Assembly (NCBI GenBank): GCA_002713215.1
Contig: PAVO01000053.1
Location: 31,518-95,517, forward strand
From: Crocinitomicaceae bacterium
GTDB lineage: Bacteria > Bacteroidota > Bacteroidia > Flavobacteriales_G > Salibacteraceae
Reading direction: 5' to 3'
Length of the DNA: 64,000 nucleotides
The notes beneath the pieces were generated by a model. It saw only the letters and a list, made by a program, of their open reading frames with translations, did not search any database and was not told where the DNA came from. A program made the position numbers and the translations under genes. This document shows positions 16,653 to 25,931 of this stretch, in pieces (position 1 is the first letter of the stretch; each line of letters opens with the position of its first letter).

Positions 16653-17318
16653 CTAATGGCAATCATTCCATGATAGACGTTGGTAGTCGGAACCTTCTTT
16701 CCAGTTTCGTCTGCTCAATGGGTTTTGAGTAGCTGACCGAACATGGGCTTCATCAACATAACGAAGCATAAGATCAGCGTCTCGGTGGTCAGGGATTCCC
16801 AATCGCCGGCATTGAATAATGGAATTCGGTTGGTATCCTACATCTTCTATATAGAGGTGTTCGCGGTCGAATGGTTTTCCATCCCATTCTTTTACTTTAA
16901 GGTTTAATGCCCGGGCGAATAAGGATTGTCCCGCCAGAAGTTTATAATCAAGCCTCTGTCCTTTTGTACCGGGGTTAAGCTTATGCATGGTTTCAAGAGC
17001 CACTTGATCGGATGTTGTATCAATCCAAGGGCGCCCTCCTTTAATTAGAACGGCATGACCATCGCCCTTAACACTTATATTAAAGGAATCTCCACCCTGG
17101 CTCATGTACATATATATGGTGCCTGGAGGTGCCCACATCGATTCTCTGGAGGGAGTTCTTCCGAGGTAGGAATGACTGGCTTTGTCAGCTCCGTAGGCTT
17201 CGGTTTCTACAATGGCAGAAGCCAGCCAGAAGTTCTTGTACTTTCTTCGAATGACCTTACCAACCAAATCTTTGGCAACAATTTCGGATGGACGATTAAA
17301 GAATTGTGATGAAAGCAT
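16653..17318 (-). CDS. DNA-3-methyladenine glycosylase (AAG/MPG family)
   Basis: A 221-aa base-excision repair enzyme that removes alkylated purines such as 3-methyladenine. Family landmarks: FFNRPSEIVAKDLVGKVIRR at the start, IVETEAYGADKASHSYLGRTPSRESMW, which includes the catalytic Glu and the intercalating region, and PPGTIYMYMSQGG followed by the FNISVKG strand. C-terminal region lists the usual LLAGQSLFARALNL and a final R-rich helix. Length is normal for the bacterial family. It stands between narC and a secreted unknown on the same strand; no functional link with the nar operon is apparent. Confidence 0.9.
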   Translation of the reverse strand: MLSSQFFNRPSEIVAKDLVGKVIRRKYKNFWLASAIVETEAYGADKASHSYLGRTPSRESMWAPPGTIYMYMSQGGDSFNISVKGDGHAVLIKGGRPWIDTTSDQVALETMHKLNPGTKGQRLDYKLLAGQSLFARALNLKVKEWDGKPFDREHLYIEDVGYQPNSIIQCRRLGIPDHRDADLMLRYVDEAHVRSATQNPLSRRNWKEGSDYQRLSWNDCH

Positions 17319-17333
17319 ACAATTTGTTGTTTC

Positions 17334-18221
17334 CTACTTTTCTTCAATCAGTGAGAAATTTTTCGAACTGTTAGAATTCATATACCCCGTAGTGTTCAAG
17401 CCCAAAATTCCATTGTAAGAGATCCATTTACCATTATCAATTGAAAACTCCGCCACCGCCTGATGGGTAAAATGCATAGTGGTTTCATTAGGTTTACTTG
17501 GGCCGGGCATAAACGAAATGTTAAACGTGCCTTGAACATACTCCTCCAAATTGTACTTTACAACAGCAATTTTTTCTCCTTTTATTTTTTTTATTTCTGT
17601 TAGCGTAACTTCATTTGCTCTATGGGAAGAATCGCAAATAAAACCAGCGCCATTGGCAATAAAATTAACGTCAAGAGACCACGAATCTCCTACCTGAACA
17701 GGATAGGGAGGAAGTTGAAAGAAAAAAGCCACCAAATTCTTCTGGGAGCTCTTTAACCAAAAACTGTGAATGTTTCCGTCCGAATAAACTGATCCTCTTA
17801 GACTAATTCCTTGATTCAAGGACCTAGCCCTGGCCAATACTTCGTTTATTTTTTTGTCATTGCTATCCAATTCAGTTGTATCTAATTCTTCTTTAGGTCG
17901 CATTTTCATTGTAATATCTACGATACCTTCTTGGCTACTAGTCAATGCAGTGATAAGATCTATATTCTGATATGCTTGATTAATCTTTTTAAAATATTGG
18001 CTCCCATCTTCATTCTTGTCATTGGTGCTATCATTCAAGACACCAAAAATGTTTTTCATTTCGAATTTAAATACCGAAGTATCAATTTCCTTCATGACGG
18101 TCAGGTAGGTTAGGGTATCGCCGTCTTTTATTTTCCAGTTTAATTCGACTGACTTGTTTTTCTGGCTTAACGCATATAAACCTATAAATAGCGTGATAGT
18201 TAATAAGAGTGCTTTCCTCAT
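17334..18221 (-). CDS. Secreted protein of unknown function
   Basis: A 295-aa exported protein with signal peptide MRKALLLTITLFIGLYALS. No family recognised with confidence. The mature chain looks like a beta-rich protein: repeated strand-like stretches (SVELNWKIKDGDTLTYLTVM, IVDITMKMRPKEEL, AVVKYNLEEYVQGTF, MHFTHQAVAEFSIDNGKW). It shows the DSWSLD and KGEKIAVVKYNL patterns often seen in Bacteroidetes proteins built like outer-membrane lipoprotein carriers, but this is not enough for a call. Lies 8 bp downstream of the OmpA-like gene and so is probably in its operon. Confidence 0.6.
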   Translation of the reverse strand: MRKALLLTITLFIGLYALSQKNKSVELNWKIKDGDTLTYLTVMKEIDTSVFKFEMKNIFGVLNDSTNDKNEDGSQYFKKINQAYQNIDLITALTSSQEGIVDITMKMRPKEELDTTELDSNDKKINEVLARARSLNQGISLRGSVYSDGNIHSFWLKSSQKNLVAFFFQLPPYPVQVGDSWSLDVNFIANGAGFICDSSHRANEVTLTEIKKIKGEKIAVVKYNLEEYVQGTFNISFMPGPSKPNETTMHFTHQAVAEFSIDNGKWISYNGILGLNTTGYMNSNSSKNFSLIEEK

Positions 18222-18229
18222 TGTTATAA

Positions 18230-19168
18230 TTATTCTTGTTGTTCAATCTGTTTTACTCCTCTCCCAAGGCAAATTCTTACTGGAAAGAAAAAACTGCTGG
18301 CCACTGGCTTTCCATCCTTTGTGGCTGGTTTCCACTGCGGCATTTCTCTAAAAACGCTCAAAATCGATTCGCCCGAAGGGTATGGATTTGTTGGTTTGAT
18401 GATACAATGATCTCTTGTCTGTCCGTTGCTGTCTACAATAAATTGAACATAGTACGTAGAATAATTATAGCCATCAATATGTTCTATTTTAAGGTTCTTA
18501 CCCATGTATTCATAAAGTTTGGATTGTCCACCTGGAAATTCGGCAGGCTGATCGAACTCTTGCTTATTCAATTGTTTTCCCCTGGCCAGGGTTGTAGAAT
18601 CACAGGTTAAACGTTGCATGTTTCTTTCGGCGTAATCCATCCTAAGAATAGTGATTTCTACCCTGCGGTTTTGTTGATAGGCCCTTTCCTTTTCTTCCTT
18701 TGACTGAAGCCGATCGATTTCTTGTTGGGTAATTAGCGGCTTACTTTTTCCATATCCTTTCGCAATCAACCGTTCAGGACTTATTCCTTTGGAAATCAGG
18801 TGCTGCGATATACTTTTTGCCCTCGATTGGGAGAGGTCAGTGCAGCAATAATCACACTGTCTTTGATCGGTATGGACTCCAATTTCTACAAGCAAACTGT
18901 CGTGTATTGTTAGAAACCGATAAATTGAATCCATCAAAGGATAGCTAAATTCAAGGATATCTTTTTTGGCCAATTGAAAAAGAACATGTGGGTTAGGGGT
19001 ATATACATCACCAACCTGAAACTTATTGGAATTGAGGTTGAAGGTATTTTTGCTGGTTAGAGTTTGGTTGGATACGTTCAATTCTCCGGAAACTGATTGA
19101 GTTATTCCGGTTAGTGAAAATAATGTTAGCAGGTGGATAGTAGCACAAATGCCTGGCATGGTTATCAA
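18230..19168 (-). CDS. OmpA-like protein with C-terminal TonB-like domain
   Basis: A 312-aa envelope protein. After a hydrophobic N-terminus comes an OmpA/MotB peptidoglycan-binding domain: VEIGVHTDQRQC, SQSRAKSISQHLISKGISPERLIAKGYGKSKPL and NRRVEITIL, the usual motif order. The C-terminal 100 residues resemble a TonB C-terminal fold: FPGGQSKLYEYMGKNL, YYVQFIVDSNGQTRDHCIIKP, ESILSVFREMPQWKPATKDGKPV. Combining the two gives a predicted periplasmic protein that holds peptidoglycan and contacts an outer-membrane receptor. The cysteine pair DYCCTD inside the OmpA loop is unusual. Start could be the first or an internal Met. Confidence 0.75.
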   Translation of the reverse strand: MITMPGICATIHLLTLFSLTGITQSVSGELNVSNQTLTSKNTFNLNSNKFQVGDVYTPNPHVLFQLAKKDILEFSYPLMDSIYRFLTIHDSLLVEIGVHTDQRQCDYCCTDLSQSRAKSISQHLISKGISPERLIAKGYGKSKPLITQQEIDRLQSKEEKERAYQQNRRVEITILRMDYAERNMQRLTCDSTTLARGKQLNKQEFDQPAEFPGGQSKLYEYMGKNLKIEHIDGYNYSTYYVQFIVDSNGQTRDHCIIKPTNPYPSGESILSVFREMPQWKPATKDGKPVASSFFFPVRICLGRGVKQIEQQE

Positions 19169-19193
19169 AAGTAAGCCAATTGGATATTATTCT

Positions 19194-19766
19194 TTATTCT
19201 AATAGTTGACCAATTATGGCTTTAGCTTGTGGCAATAATTCTCTTTCAAACCAGGGGTTCTTTTTCATCCAGATATTGTTTCTGGGTGAGGGATGGGGAA
19301 GCACCAAATACCTCGGCAGGTAAGCCTCAAAATTTCTAACAGTTTCGGTAAGCGTCTTTTTCATTTGTTCCTTTAGGTAATATTCCTGGGCATACTTTCC
19401 AATTAAGACGATTAGCTCAACCTCCTTTAAGTGATCGAATAATTGCTCGTGCCAAAGAGGAGCGCATTCTTTGCGTGGAGGTAAATCACCTGATTTTCCT
19501 TTGCCGGGGTAGCAAAACCCCATCGGGATGATCGCAATTTTCTTAGGGTCATAAAAGGTTTCGTTATTCAAATTCAACCATCTTCTTAAGTTTTCACCGC
19601 TTTTATCGTCCCAGGGAATTCCGCTCTCGTTTACCTTGGTTCCTGGCGCTTGGCCAATAATTACGATTTTGCTATTTGGGCTGGCTGAAAGTACTGGTCG
19701 TGGTGGAAAGGGGAGGTGTTGCGAGCAGACAGTGCAGTTTTTTATTTCGGAAAGCAAAGCATTCAT
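19194..19766 (-). CDS. Uracil-DNA glycosylase superfamily protein
   Basis: A 190-aa UDG-superfamily enzyme. Motif 1 is seen as IVIIGQAPGTKVNESGIPW followed by SGENLRRWL, and motif 2 as VLPHPSPRNNIWMKKNPW near the C-terminus. The CTVCSQHLPF start with two cysteines is reminiscent of the iron-sulfur type UDG families but a full four-cysteine set is not evident. Expected to excise uracil from DNA. Same strand as the neighbouring glycosylase and OmpA genes, but with 25 bp to the next gene; operon membership is uncertain. Confidence 0.82.
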   Translation of the reverse strand: MNALLSEIKNCTVCSQHLPFPPRPVLSASPNSKIVIIGQAPGTKVNESGIPWDDKSGENLRRWLNLNNETFYDPKKIAIIPMGFCYPGKGKSGDLPPRKECAPLWHEQLFDHLKEVELIVLIGKYAQEYYLKEQMKKTLTETVRNFEAYLPRYLVLPHPSPRNNIWMKKNPWFERELLPQAKAIIGQLLE

Positions 19767-20154
19767 ATGAACCGTAATAGTAAGGAAAAATGACTTAGGT
19801 GATCTGATTTGATTTTACGGTGAATTTTTATCAAGATATGTTTTGGCATATTATAAGGAAACGGCTATTCCTGTGCAATTATCCGGAAACCTTTAATTCA
19901 TCTTTCAACAAGTTGTTATTTACTGATCGTTAAATGTCGTTTACTGAAATTACGTCACAAATAATTGCGATGTATGCCTTCCTCATTACATTCGGGTTTA
20001 GGTCAGACGGCCACCTTAACTTTTTGCGATCATAGAGTTGGAATGGTTATTGACAAACTTATATCCGTGGCTTAAAAAAAATGGCAAATCGAAAGGGCCA
20101 TTTCCACTTAACTTCGCGGCGAATTTTAAAATTATTAATCCCATTAGTACTACT
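19767..20154. other. Intergenic region between divergent genes
   Basis: About 390 bp with no supported gene. It separates the UDG gene (minus) from the IPT/TIG gene (plus). TAACTTTTTG at 20017-20026 is a loose match to a Bacteroidetes -7 element for the plus-strand gene. No palindromic FNR box was seen. Confidence 0.4.
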
Positions 20155-22308
20155 ATGAAATTCTTTAATACAAAATTGTTATTTGTTGTTTTTATTTTAA
20201 CCTTAACCTCGTTCCTTAGTTTTTCACAATCTTATGATTTTAGCATTACCGGAGTTGATATTTCAAAGCCAACCGGTTATAGTGTTGGTAGCTCCATTCC
20301 TGTTGGAACCGCATTGGATGAATTATCATTCGACATTGGTAATAATGGAACCAATACCATTCCGATGGGTACTAAAGTCGATGTTGATCTGGATATAGAT
20401 GGTAGTATTACTAAACTTACGGGTACTCTTGGTGCCGCGTTAGCACCAAGTACTCAAACCACTTTTACCGTGGATTGCCGCCCTTCTGCTATTAATTTGA
20501 GTTTCCCTACCACGGCAGGAAAATTCACCATTTGTGTTACCTCAACCTATGCCAATGACCCCAATAAGTCGAACAATAAGCTGTGCAGTCAATATACTAT
20601 GACTTCCAGTTCTTCAGGGGTAGATTTGGCCGTTCAGATTGGTTCGATAGAAGTAACCAATCCGACCGGTATTAGTCAAGGAGGGAATATTGCTCTGGGA
20701 ACTGCCTTGAATCAAATCCAGTTTATTATAGAGAATGTTGGCACGCAAGGTCTGGGATCTGGCTCTTCGTTCCCCATTGAAATTGAGGTAGGTGGAGTTA
20801 AGAAAACAACCACATTAACACTAAGCAGTAACTTACTAGCGAAAGCTAGTACGAAAATTACGGCAAACTGCATGTCATCTGGTCTTAATATGGATTTTCC
20901 AAGTTCGCCAGGTAGTTTTGATATCTGCTTTAGGGTCACCTCCTCGCTGGATAAGAACCCAAACAACAACAGGCATTGTCAAAGCTATACAATGGGTTCT
21001 GGGACCGTACCTAAGGTTACTAGTATGAGCCCGACGAGTGGGCCCATTGGAACATCTGTAACCATATATGGATCTAATTTTGCTACTTCCGGAAATACGG
21101 TGAGATTCTCACCCAACACCTATGGAACGATTACCTCTTCAACGAGCAACCAAATTAAAGTGACTGTTCCTACTGGAACCATGACTGGTCCTGTTGAATT
21201 AACCACTGCCGGTTATCGATTGAACGCAGGGATTTTTACCGTATCAAGCACCACTTCTCATACCATAACGGCACTGTCTCCTAACGGTGGGTTGATTGGA
21301 GCTGAAATAAAAATAATCGGAACCAATTTCGATCCAAACGCGGCGAACAACATTGTAACCTTTTTCGGTGGACAAAATGCTACAGTAAAAAAGGCCACTC
21401 CAACTGAATTAACCGTAAATGTGCCTTCGGGTGCCATGACAGGACCGGTTGCGGTAAGAATAGGTGGAATAACGGTTATGAGCGCTCAAAGTTTTACGGT
21501 ATTTACCACGCCTACCATGGTAATAACTGATTTTAATCCTAAGAAAGCGGCGATTGGCCAGGAAGTAACTATTGACGGAGATTTGTTTAGTACGACAGGT
21601 ACCAACACAGTTACATTTTCGGGTGGTGCGGTTGCAACCATTGTATCTGAAAACGCTAAAAAAATAGTAGTAAAAGTTCCCAGTGGAGCTATAGATGGCT
21701 ACTTCACGGTTAATAATGGAACTACAACCGCTACTTCCCCTCAGATATTTGAAGTTGAAAACGGTCCGGTAATTACCCAATTAACTCCAAATAAAGGAGA
21801 AGCGGGATCCACGGTAAAACTGATAGGATATAATTTTAGCACTACTGCAAGTAATAATAAAGTGCTATTTGGTTCTATTGATGCAGGACTTCCTATTGTT
21901 AACCCTAATGGTACCGAGTTGGAAGTAACTGTTCCTCCGGGGTTGAGTGTTGGAAAACATACCGTAAGACTTACGGTTGGAGGAACAACTGTTACTGCTC
22001 CCGAGAAATATGAAGTGATAAAAATATTTATCGGTGTTGAAGAAGAAGTCAACTACAATTCCATGAAGGTAAGTAGCAAGGATGGATTATTAGCGGTTAA
22101 AATAAATGCCGCATACTACCTGAATAATACCCGATTAAACGTTATTGATTTAAAAGGTACAACGGTCTACTCTGAAGACTTAAATACAAACGGGGAACTG
22201 GAATACGAGACACAAATCAGTTCTGAACTAACCCCGGGTATTTACATTGTATCCATACAGGAAAACGGGGAACCGATAATGTCGGAGAAGGTTTTAATTA
22301 CTGACTAA
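20155..22308 (+). CDS. Large secreted IPT/TIG-repeat protein with type IX sorting domain
   Basis: A 717-aa exported protein starting at the ATG at 20155, which gives a clean signal peptide (MKFFNTKLLFVVFILTLTSFLSFSQ); an earlier in-frame ATG adds 39 unlikely residues. Two CARDB-like domains follow (YDFSITGVDISKPTG and VDLAVQIGSIEVTNPTG), then four IPT/TIG repeats, each opening like VTSMSPTSGPIGTSVTIYG, ITALSPNGGLIGAEIKIIG, ITDFNPKKAAIGQEVTIDG and ITQLTPNKGEAGSTVKLIG. The last 75 residues (NVIDLKGTTVYSE, LTPGIYIVSI, SEKVLI) form a type IX secretion C-terminal domain. Likely a surface adhesin or structural protein. Confidence 0.87.
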   Translation: MKFFNTKLLFVVFILTLTSFLSFSQSYDFSITGVDISKPTGYSVGSSIPVGTALDELSFDIGNNGTNTIPMGTKVDVDLDIDGSITKLTGTLGAALAPSTQTTFTVDCRPSAINLSFPTTAGKFTICVTSTYANDPNKSNNKLCSQYTMTSSSSGVDLAVQIGSIEVTNPTGISQGGNIALGTALNQIQFIIENVGTQGLGSGSSFPIEIEVGGVKKTTTLTLSSNLLAKASTKITANCMSSGLNMDFPSSPGSFDICFRVTSSLDKNPNNNRHCQSYTMGSGTVPKVTSMSPTSGPIGTSVTIYGSNFATSGNTVRFSPNTYGTITSSTSNQIKVTVPTGTMTGPVELTTAGYRLNAGIFTVSSTTSHTITALSPNGGLIGAEIKIIGTNFDPNAANNIVTFFGGQNATVKKATPTELTVNVPSGAMTGPVAVRIGGITVMSAQSFTVFTTPTMVITDFNPKKAAIGQEVTIDGDLFSTTGTNTVTFSGGAVATIVSENAKKIVVKVPSGAIDGYFTVNNGTTTATSPQIFEVENGPVITQLTPNKGEAGSTVKLIGYNFSTTASNNKVLFGSIDAGLPIVNPNGTELEVTVPPGLSVGKHTVRLTVGGTTVTAPEKYEVIKIFIGVEEEVNYNSMKVSSKDGLLAVKINAAYYLNNTRLNVIDLKGTTVYSEDLNTNGELEYETQISSELTPGIYIVSIQENGEPIMSEKVLITD

Positions 22309-22321
22309 GAGTTTTAAAAGG

Positions 22322-22351
22322 AAAAGGAGCTGATTTCAGCTCCTTTTTTTA
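22322..22351. terminator. Convergent-gene terminator
   Basis: AAAGGAGCTGA and TCAGCTCCTTT form a perfect stem with a short loop, flanked by A and T runs, between the plus-strand gene ending at 22308 and the minus-strand gene ending at 22363. It can serve both directions. Confidence 0.85.
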
Positions 22352-22362
22352 TTGGGTTGTTA

Positions 22363-23391
22363 TTACTGCTCTATATCTGGTAGCCTACCGTATTTCTTCT
22401 CAAACTTCTTTAGTGTTTTGTTCTTATATCCCTGTTGGATTCTATCTGCCACGCTTTGGTGAAGTAAAGTAGGGATTTTGGCAGGATCAGGAATCTCCCT
22501 TTGCTTCTTTCCCAGGAGTTTGATCATTCCCGAGTAAGAGTCATTGAGGTGAGAGTTTGGATTTAGTTGCACATTTCCAAAGTCCGTATCAAACTTTAAC
22601 CCTTTATCAAAGGCTTCTTTTTTCATCCATTTCATAGAAATATCAGAGAGTCGAGATTTATCAGCTTCATCGGGTGGGTAACCACCGCCAATGTCTGAAT
22701 GAGCTCCAGCAAACCAAACTTGTTTCAAGTCAACACCATCTTTTGGTTCCCAAATGGTAGGGTAAAAATCATTCCTGATTTCATCCAGTGCTAGGGCATG
22801 CCTGGCAAAAGAGATATTGCTACCAATTTTATGATCGTAAAACGCGTGCTTTCGATTTAGAAACCCGAGGAAGGAAAAAGGTACTCCCATTGAGCCAACG
22901 GTATCCCATACACCAACAAAATGAACTTTGGTTTGGGTTTCAACTGAATTTTGAGTTTTCCAATTGATGGAATAATCGCCATTCGCTGAATGATCCGGAT
23001 TTTTATAGAGTTCAAAAGCTTCCTCAATCATATTGGCGTGGGAGCTTTTAAGAATGCTGCAATTGTTGATCATTCCGCACAAACTTCGTGCGGTGTAGGC
23101 GCCACGGCTAAACCCAAACAGATAGATTTGATCGTTTGGTTCATAGTTATGCACTAGAAATCGGTATCCATCCATTACGTTTTTTTCCAGTCCTTTTCCA
23201 AATCCGCCACCGGTTGCACCGGCATGATAGGAACCAATTCCCCAGTCGTAGAAAACGACTTGTTTGGTACCTCCATCGGTTGGGGCAATGCCCCGGGCAA
23301 ATTTTAAAACGTTAGTAGGGTAGTCATCTTTTTCTCCTAATCTTTCGGGCCTGTTCCATGTCCCGTCAAAGCAAATTACGATTCTTTTCAT
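22363..23391 (-). CDS. DUF2235 alpha/beta hydrolase (Tle1-like phospholipase family)
   Basis: A 342-aa DUF2235 protein. It begins with the family signature RIVICFDGTWN, carries the nucleophile elbow GFSRGAYTAR (Ser95) and the AGAHSDIGGGYP motif containing acid and histidine elements. Related proteins include the type VI effector phospholipase Tle1, but here there is no secretion system nearby and no signal peptide, so a cytoplasmic lipid esterase is more likely. It is the last gene of a four-gene minus-strand unit with a patatin phospholipase, a predicted channel and a small unknown protein, separated by 2 to 48 bp. Confidence 0.85.
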   Translation of the reverse strand: MKRIVICFDGTWNRPERLGEKDDYPTNVLKFARGIAPTDGGTKQVVFYDWGIGSYHAGATGGGFGKGLEKNVMDGYRFLVHNYEPNDQIYLFGFSRGAYTARSLCGMINNCSILKSSHANMIEEAFELYKNPDHSANGDYSINWKTQNSVETQTKVHFVGVWDTVGSMGVPFSFLGFLNRKHAFYDHKIGSNISFARHALALDEIRNDFYPTIWEPKDGVDLKQVWFAGAHSDIGGGYPPDEADKSRLSDISMKWMKKEAFDKGLKFDTDFGNVQLNPNSHLNDSYSGMIKLLGKKQREIPDPAKIPTLLHQSVADRIQQGYKNKTLKKFEKKYGRLPDIEQ

Positions 23392-23393
23392 AT

Positions 23394-23831
23394 TTATTCA
23401 GGTATTTCTTCTTCCATTACATTTTCCAATGATTTCCCTTTTAAAAGGGCATTGGCAATGAGATGCAGAAATCCTTTAATTAAAATTTTTTCTGACCATT
23501 CTGGTAGGTAGGGGATGTCAATTTTATCGTTTACATATTTGGTAAGTGATTTTACAAGCCTGTTCTTCTCACGTTCGGAGATACCAGAGTTAGGGTCCCA
23601 AATTGTTTCATAGATTTCATTGGGCAGGTTTTTGTAAAGGATATGATCAAGGGAACGTACAATTTTTACAAAAACAACAAATTCCTTTTCTTCGGATACA
23701 AAAGGCAAGTTACGTTCGGTTTGTAGCTTTCTTGCAATTTTTTCGATTTCTTCTTCGGTCAGCAAATTTGTGCCTTCGGCATCACGTTTAATTTGTTCCC
23801 ACTGTTCCTGGGTTAGCTGTATATTAACCAT
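23394..23831 (-). CDS. Unknown 145-aa protein in the patatin/channel operon
   Basis: No family recognised. A helical, acidic cytoplasmic protein without signal peptide or membrane segment: LTQEQWEQIKRDAEGTNLLTEEEIEKIARKLQ at the start suggests a helical bundle, and the C-terminus is AEL-rich (IANALLKGKSLENVMEEEIPE). It lies 2 bp from the DUF2235 gene and about 48 bp from the channel gene, so it is part of the unit. Its invariant position between a lipase and a channel gene makes an accessory or inhibitor role possible; this is inference only. Confidence 0.6.
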   Translation of the reverse strand: MVNIQLTQEQWEQIKRDAEGTNLLTEEEIEKIARKLQTERNLPFVSEEKEFVVFVKIVRSLDHILYKNLPNEIYETIWDPNSGISEREKNRLVKSLTKYVNDKIDIPYLPEWSEKILIKGFLHLIANALLKGKSLENVMEEEIPE

Positions 23832-23879
23832 TCAATTTTATTTTAATTGTCAATTTCATTTTATTGCTCCTATTTGTTC

Positions 23880-25925
23880 CTACCAATAAACCAAAAAATA
23901 GCTCATAGTGAAAATCAATAATGAGCCGAGTAGAAAAGGCCAGAAAAGAATCTTTACCATTAAGCTATTGTTTTGTTCTAGTAATCCCAGGTTTATATCG
24001 GATTGATGCAGGTACCTGTATACGATAAGAACCATAAGCATTAGATAAAGAATAAAATAATACCATTCAATATAAACAACGGCGTGAAATTGTAAATCTT
24101 CTCTAAGCTTAAAGTGGGAGAGAAGCAGGGTAAAAAACAAACCAACATAGGCTCCTATTAAATTGCCGGCATCCTTTATCTTTTCCATAAGAAGCACCAG
24201 AATAAACAAGATCATACTGATAATAAAGAGGAGCAGGAAATTAGAAATCATAGGGCCCAGCAGCTTTCGTTTAATGTGAACCGCCTGAACAAATTCCGGC
24301 GTTGTGCCGAAACCATCACTAATGGATGATAACTGAGCCGTTTTGCCCAATTGATAATGAGCGTCTTCAATCTTCCAATCGGATAATTCCAAGTCATTGT
24401 TTATTCCCTGGTTGATCCGTTGGATTCTTTTATCAATTGATTTATTTAGAATGAACAAATTATCCTTATCGCGAGAACTGTCTGTTTCTTTGGCCTTATC
24501 GTATACTGCAACGGCATGATTATAAATATTATCAAAGTCGGGAATAAAAAAATCTTTATCCCGATCAATGTGCTGAATTCTAAGTTTTAGTTGTTGTACG
24601 TCGAAAGGATAGAATCTATAATCAAGGATTTGATAGAGTTTTACGGAGAATTTCCAGTCGGTGACGTGATAATTGTGAGAGCCGTTCTGGCTTATTTTGG
24701 CAGGAATCGTTTTCCAACCACTATCTAACAATTGAATTTGCTGTTCAACTCCATCAGGAAAATAAAAGGGTGCCGTGTTTAAAGCAAATTTCGGTTGGCT
24801 ATGCCGTTTGGCATATTTAACGGCAATGGTGCCCGATACTTTAATGTAGTTAGCGTCTACCAGGTCCATGGAGTTAATCTGAACCATAAGTTGGTGAATA
24901 TGATCTTCATTTACATAAAATTCATGATTTTCAACCGAATCAACCGTTTTGGCAGAATCTGAACCGATATGTAAATCATCCATATGATTATCCAAATGCA
25001 CAGCGGGAGAATCGGTAACCTGATCAAGTTTTTCAATTTCAATTTTGAGCGACTTTTTTAAGTATTCAATTACTCCCGGGTATTCAACAACCACAGCGGT
25101 TTTGTGACGGTTTTTTTGTTCAAAAATTCTAATGTTGTTGTAGTTTACAGCTACCAAGGTGGCACTCAAGCCAACTAATAAACAGAATGATACGCTTGCA
25201 CTTAACGATCCCAGGTATTTTTTATAGTAGCGTTTACCATTGGGTTCGATTTGATTAAAAAGGAAATTAATCAACAAATAGCTTAAGGAAATAAGGCAAA
25301 TGGTTATGCAAAAGATTCGGAGGAAAACAATGGTTATAAACCAATTCCAGTTTTTGGGCAATTCTTCCTCATTAAAAATAATTACCGTGGTCCAATTGGT
25401 TGTGCTTCTTCTTGAAAACACCCGCCACTGCCATTTATTCGATAAGGTTTGATCTAAATACCTTATACGACCCGCCGTATCTGAATTATGGCCCTTTACA
25501 ATGCTGTCGATAAATTGACCAAGATTTCCTCCATCCTTTTGGCTATTGGCAATCGAGTCAATTAAAAGTGTGTCGTGGTAGTAGTAGCGGTTGTCGTAGA
25601 ATACCATTCTGCCGGTTTCGTCCACTATATAGCTATGCCCGGTTTCTCCTAAGTCGATTGAATCCATATAATCCGATGACAATATTTGTCGTGCGACTGA
25701 ATCGCGGCTTTGTGTTATGAAGGTTTTAGTTTCTATTAATCCGGTGGCTGATTCAAGGTGAGACTGAATGGTATTCAGACGCTCATTTAAATTCATTCGA
25801 CTGAACTGCTTAGGGCCAAAACCAATGGCTATAAAACTATATATGATACCGCAAAGACTTATAATGAGTCCTGAATAGCAAAATGCTTTTGCCCTGGATT
25901 CTAACCTTCTAAATCGTTTACCCAT
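23880..25925 (-). CDS. Predicted Cache-domain / pentameric ligand-gated ion channel fusion
   Basis: A 681-aa membrane protein. Residues 16-36 are a membrane helix; 45-190 form an extracytoplasmic Cache-like sensor (GETGHSYIVDETGRMVFYD, 93-111); 194-224 and 236-261 are membrane helices. From about 360 the chain reads like a pentameric ligand-gated channel: an extracellular beta-sandwich ending in the family hallmark YRFYPFDVQQLKL (Pro-loop PFD at 440-442), LSDWKIEDAHY, then four hydrophobic helices starting KRKLLGPMISNFLLLF (M1, with the conserved Pro). No ligand can be named. It sits between a patatin phospholipase gene and an unknown small gene on one strand. The two halves are both recognisable but the fusion itself is unusual. 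Confidence 0.62.
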   Translation of the reverse strand: MGKRFRRLESRAKAFCYSGLIISLCGIIYSFIAIGFGPKQFSRMNLNERLNTIQSHLESATGLIETKTFITQSRDSVARQILSSDYMDSIDLGETGHSYIVDETGRMVFYDNRYYYHDTLLIDSIANSQKDGGNLGQFIDSIVKGHNSDTAGRIRYLDQTLSNKWQWRVFSRRSTTNWTTVIIFNEEELPKNWNWFITIVFLRIFCITICLISLSYLLINFLFNQIEPNGKRYYKKYLGSLSASVSFCLLVGLSATLVAVNYNNIRIFEQKNRHKTAVVVEYPGVIEYLKKSLKIEIEKLDQVTDSPAVHLDNHMDDLHIGSDSAKTVDSVENHEFYVNEDHIHQLMVQINSMDLVDANYIKVSGTIAVKYAKRHSQPKFALNTAPFYFPDGVEQQIQLLDSGWKTIPAKISQNGSHNYHVTDWKFSVKLYQILDYRFYPFDVQQLKLRIQHIDRDKDFFIPDFDNIYNHAVAVYDKAKETDSSRDKDNLFILNKSIDKRIQRINQGINNDLELSDWKIEDAHYQLGKTAQLSSISDGFGTTPEFVQAVHIKRKLLGPMISNFLLLFIISMILFILVLLMEKIKDAGNLIGAYVGLFFTLLLSHFKLREDLQFHAVVYIEWYYFILYLMLMVLIVYRYLHQSDINLGLLEQNNSLMVKILFWPFLLGSLLIFTMSYFLVYW

Positions 25926-25931
25926 TCAATA

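Noticed and set aside
22363..23391. Type VI effector Tle1
   Set aside because: No type VI genes, VgrG, PAAR or immunity gene nearby; treated as DUF2235 hydrolase only.
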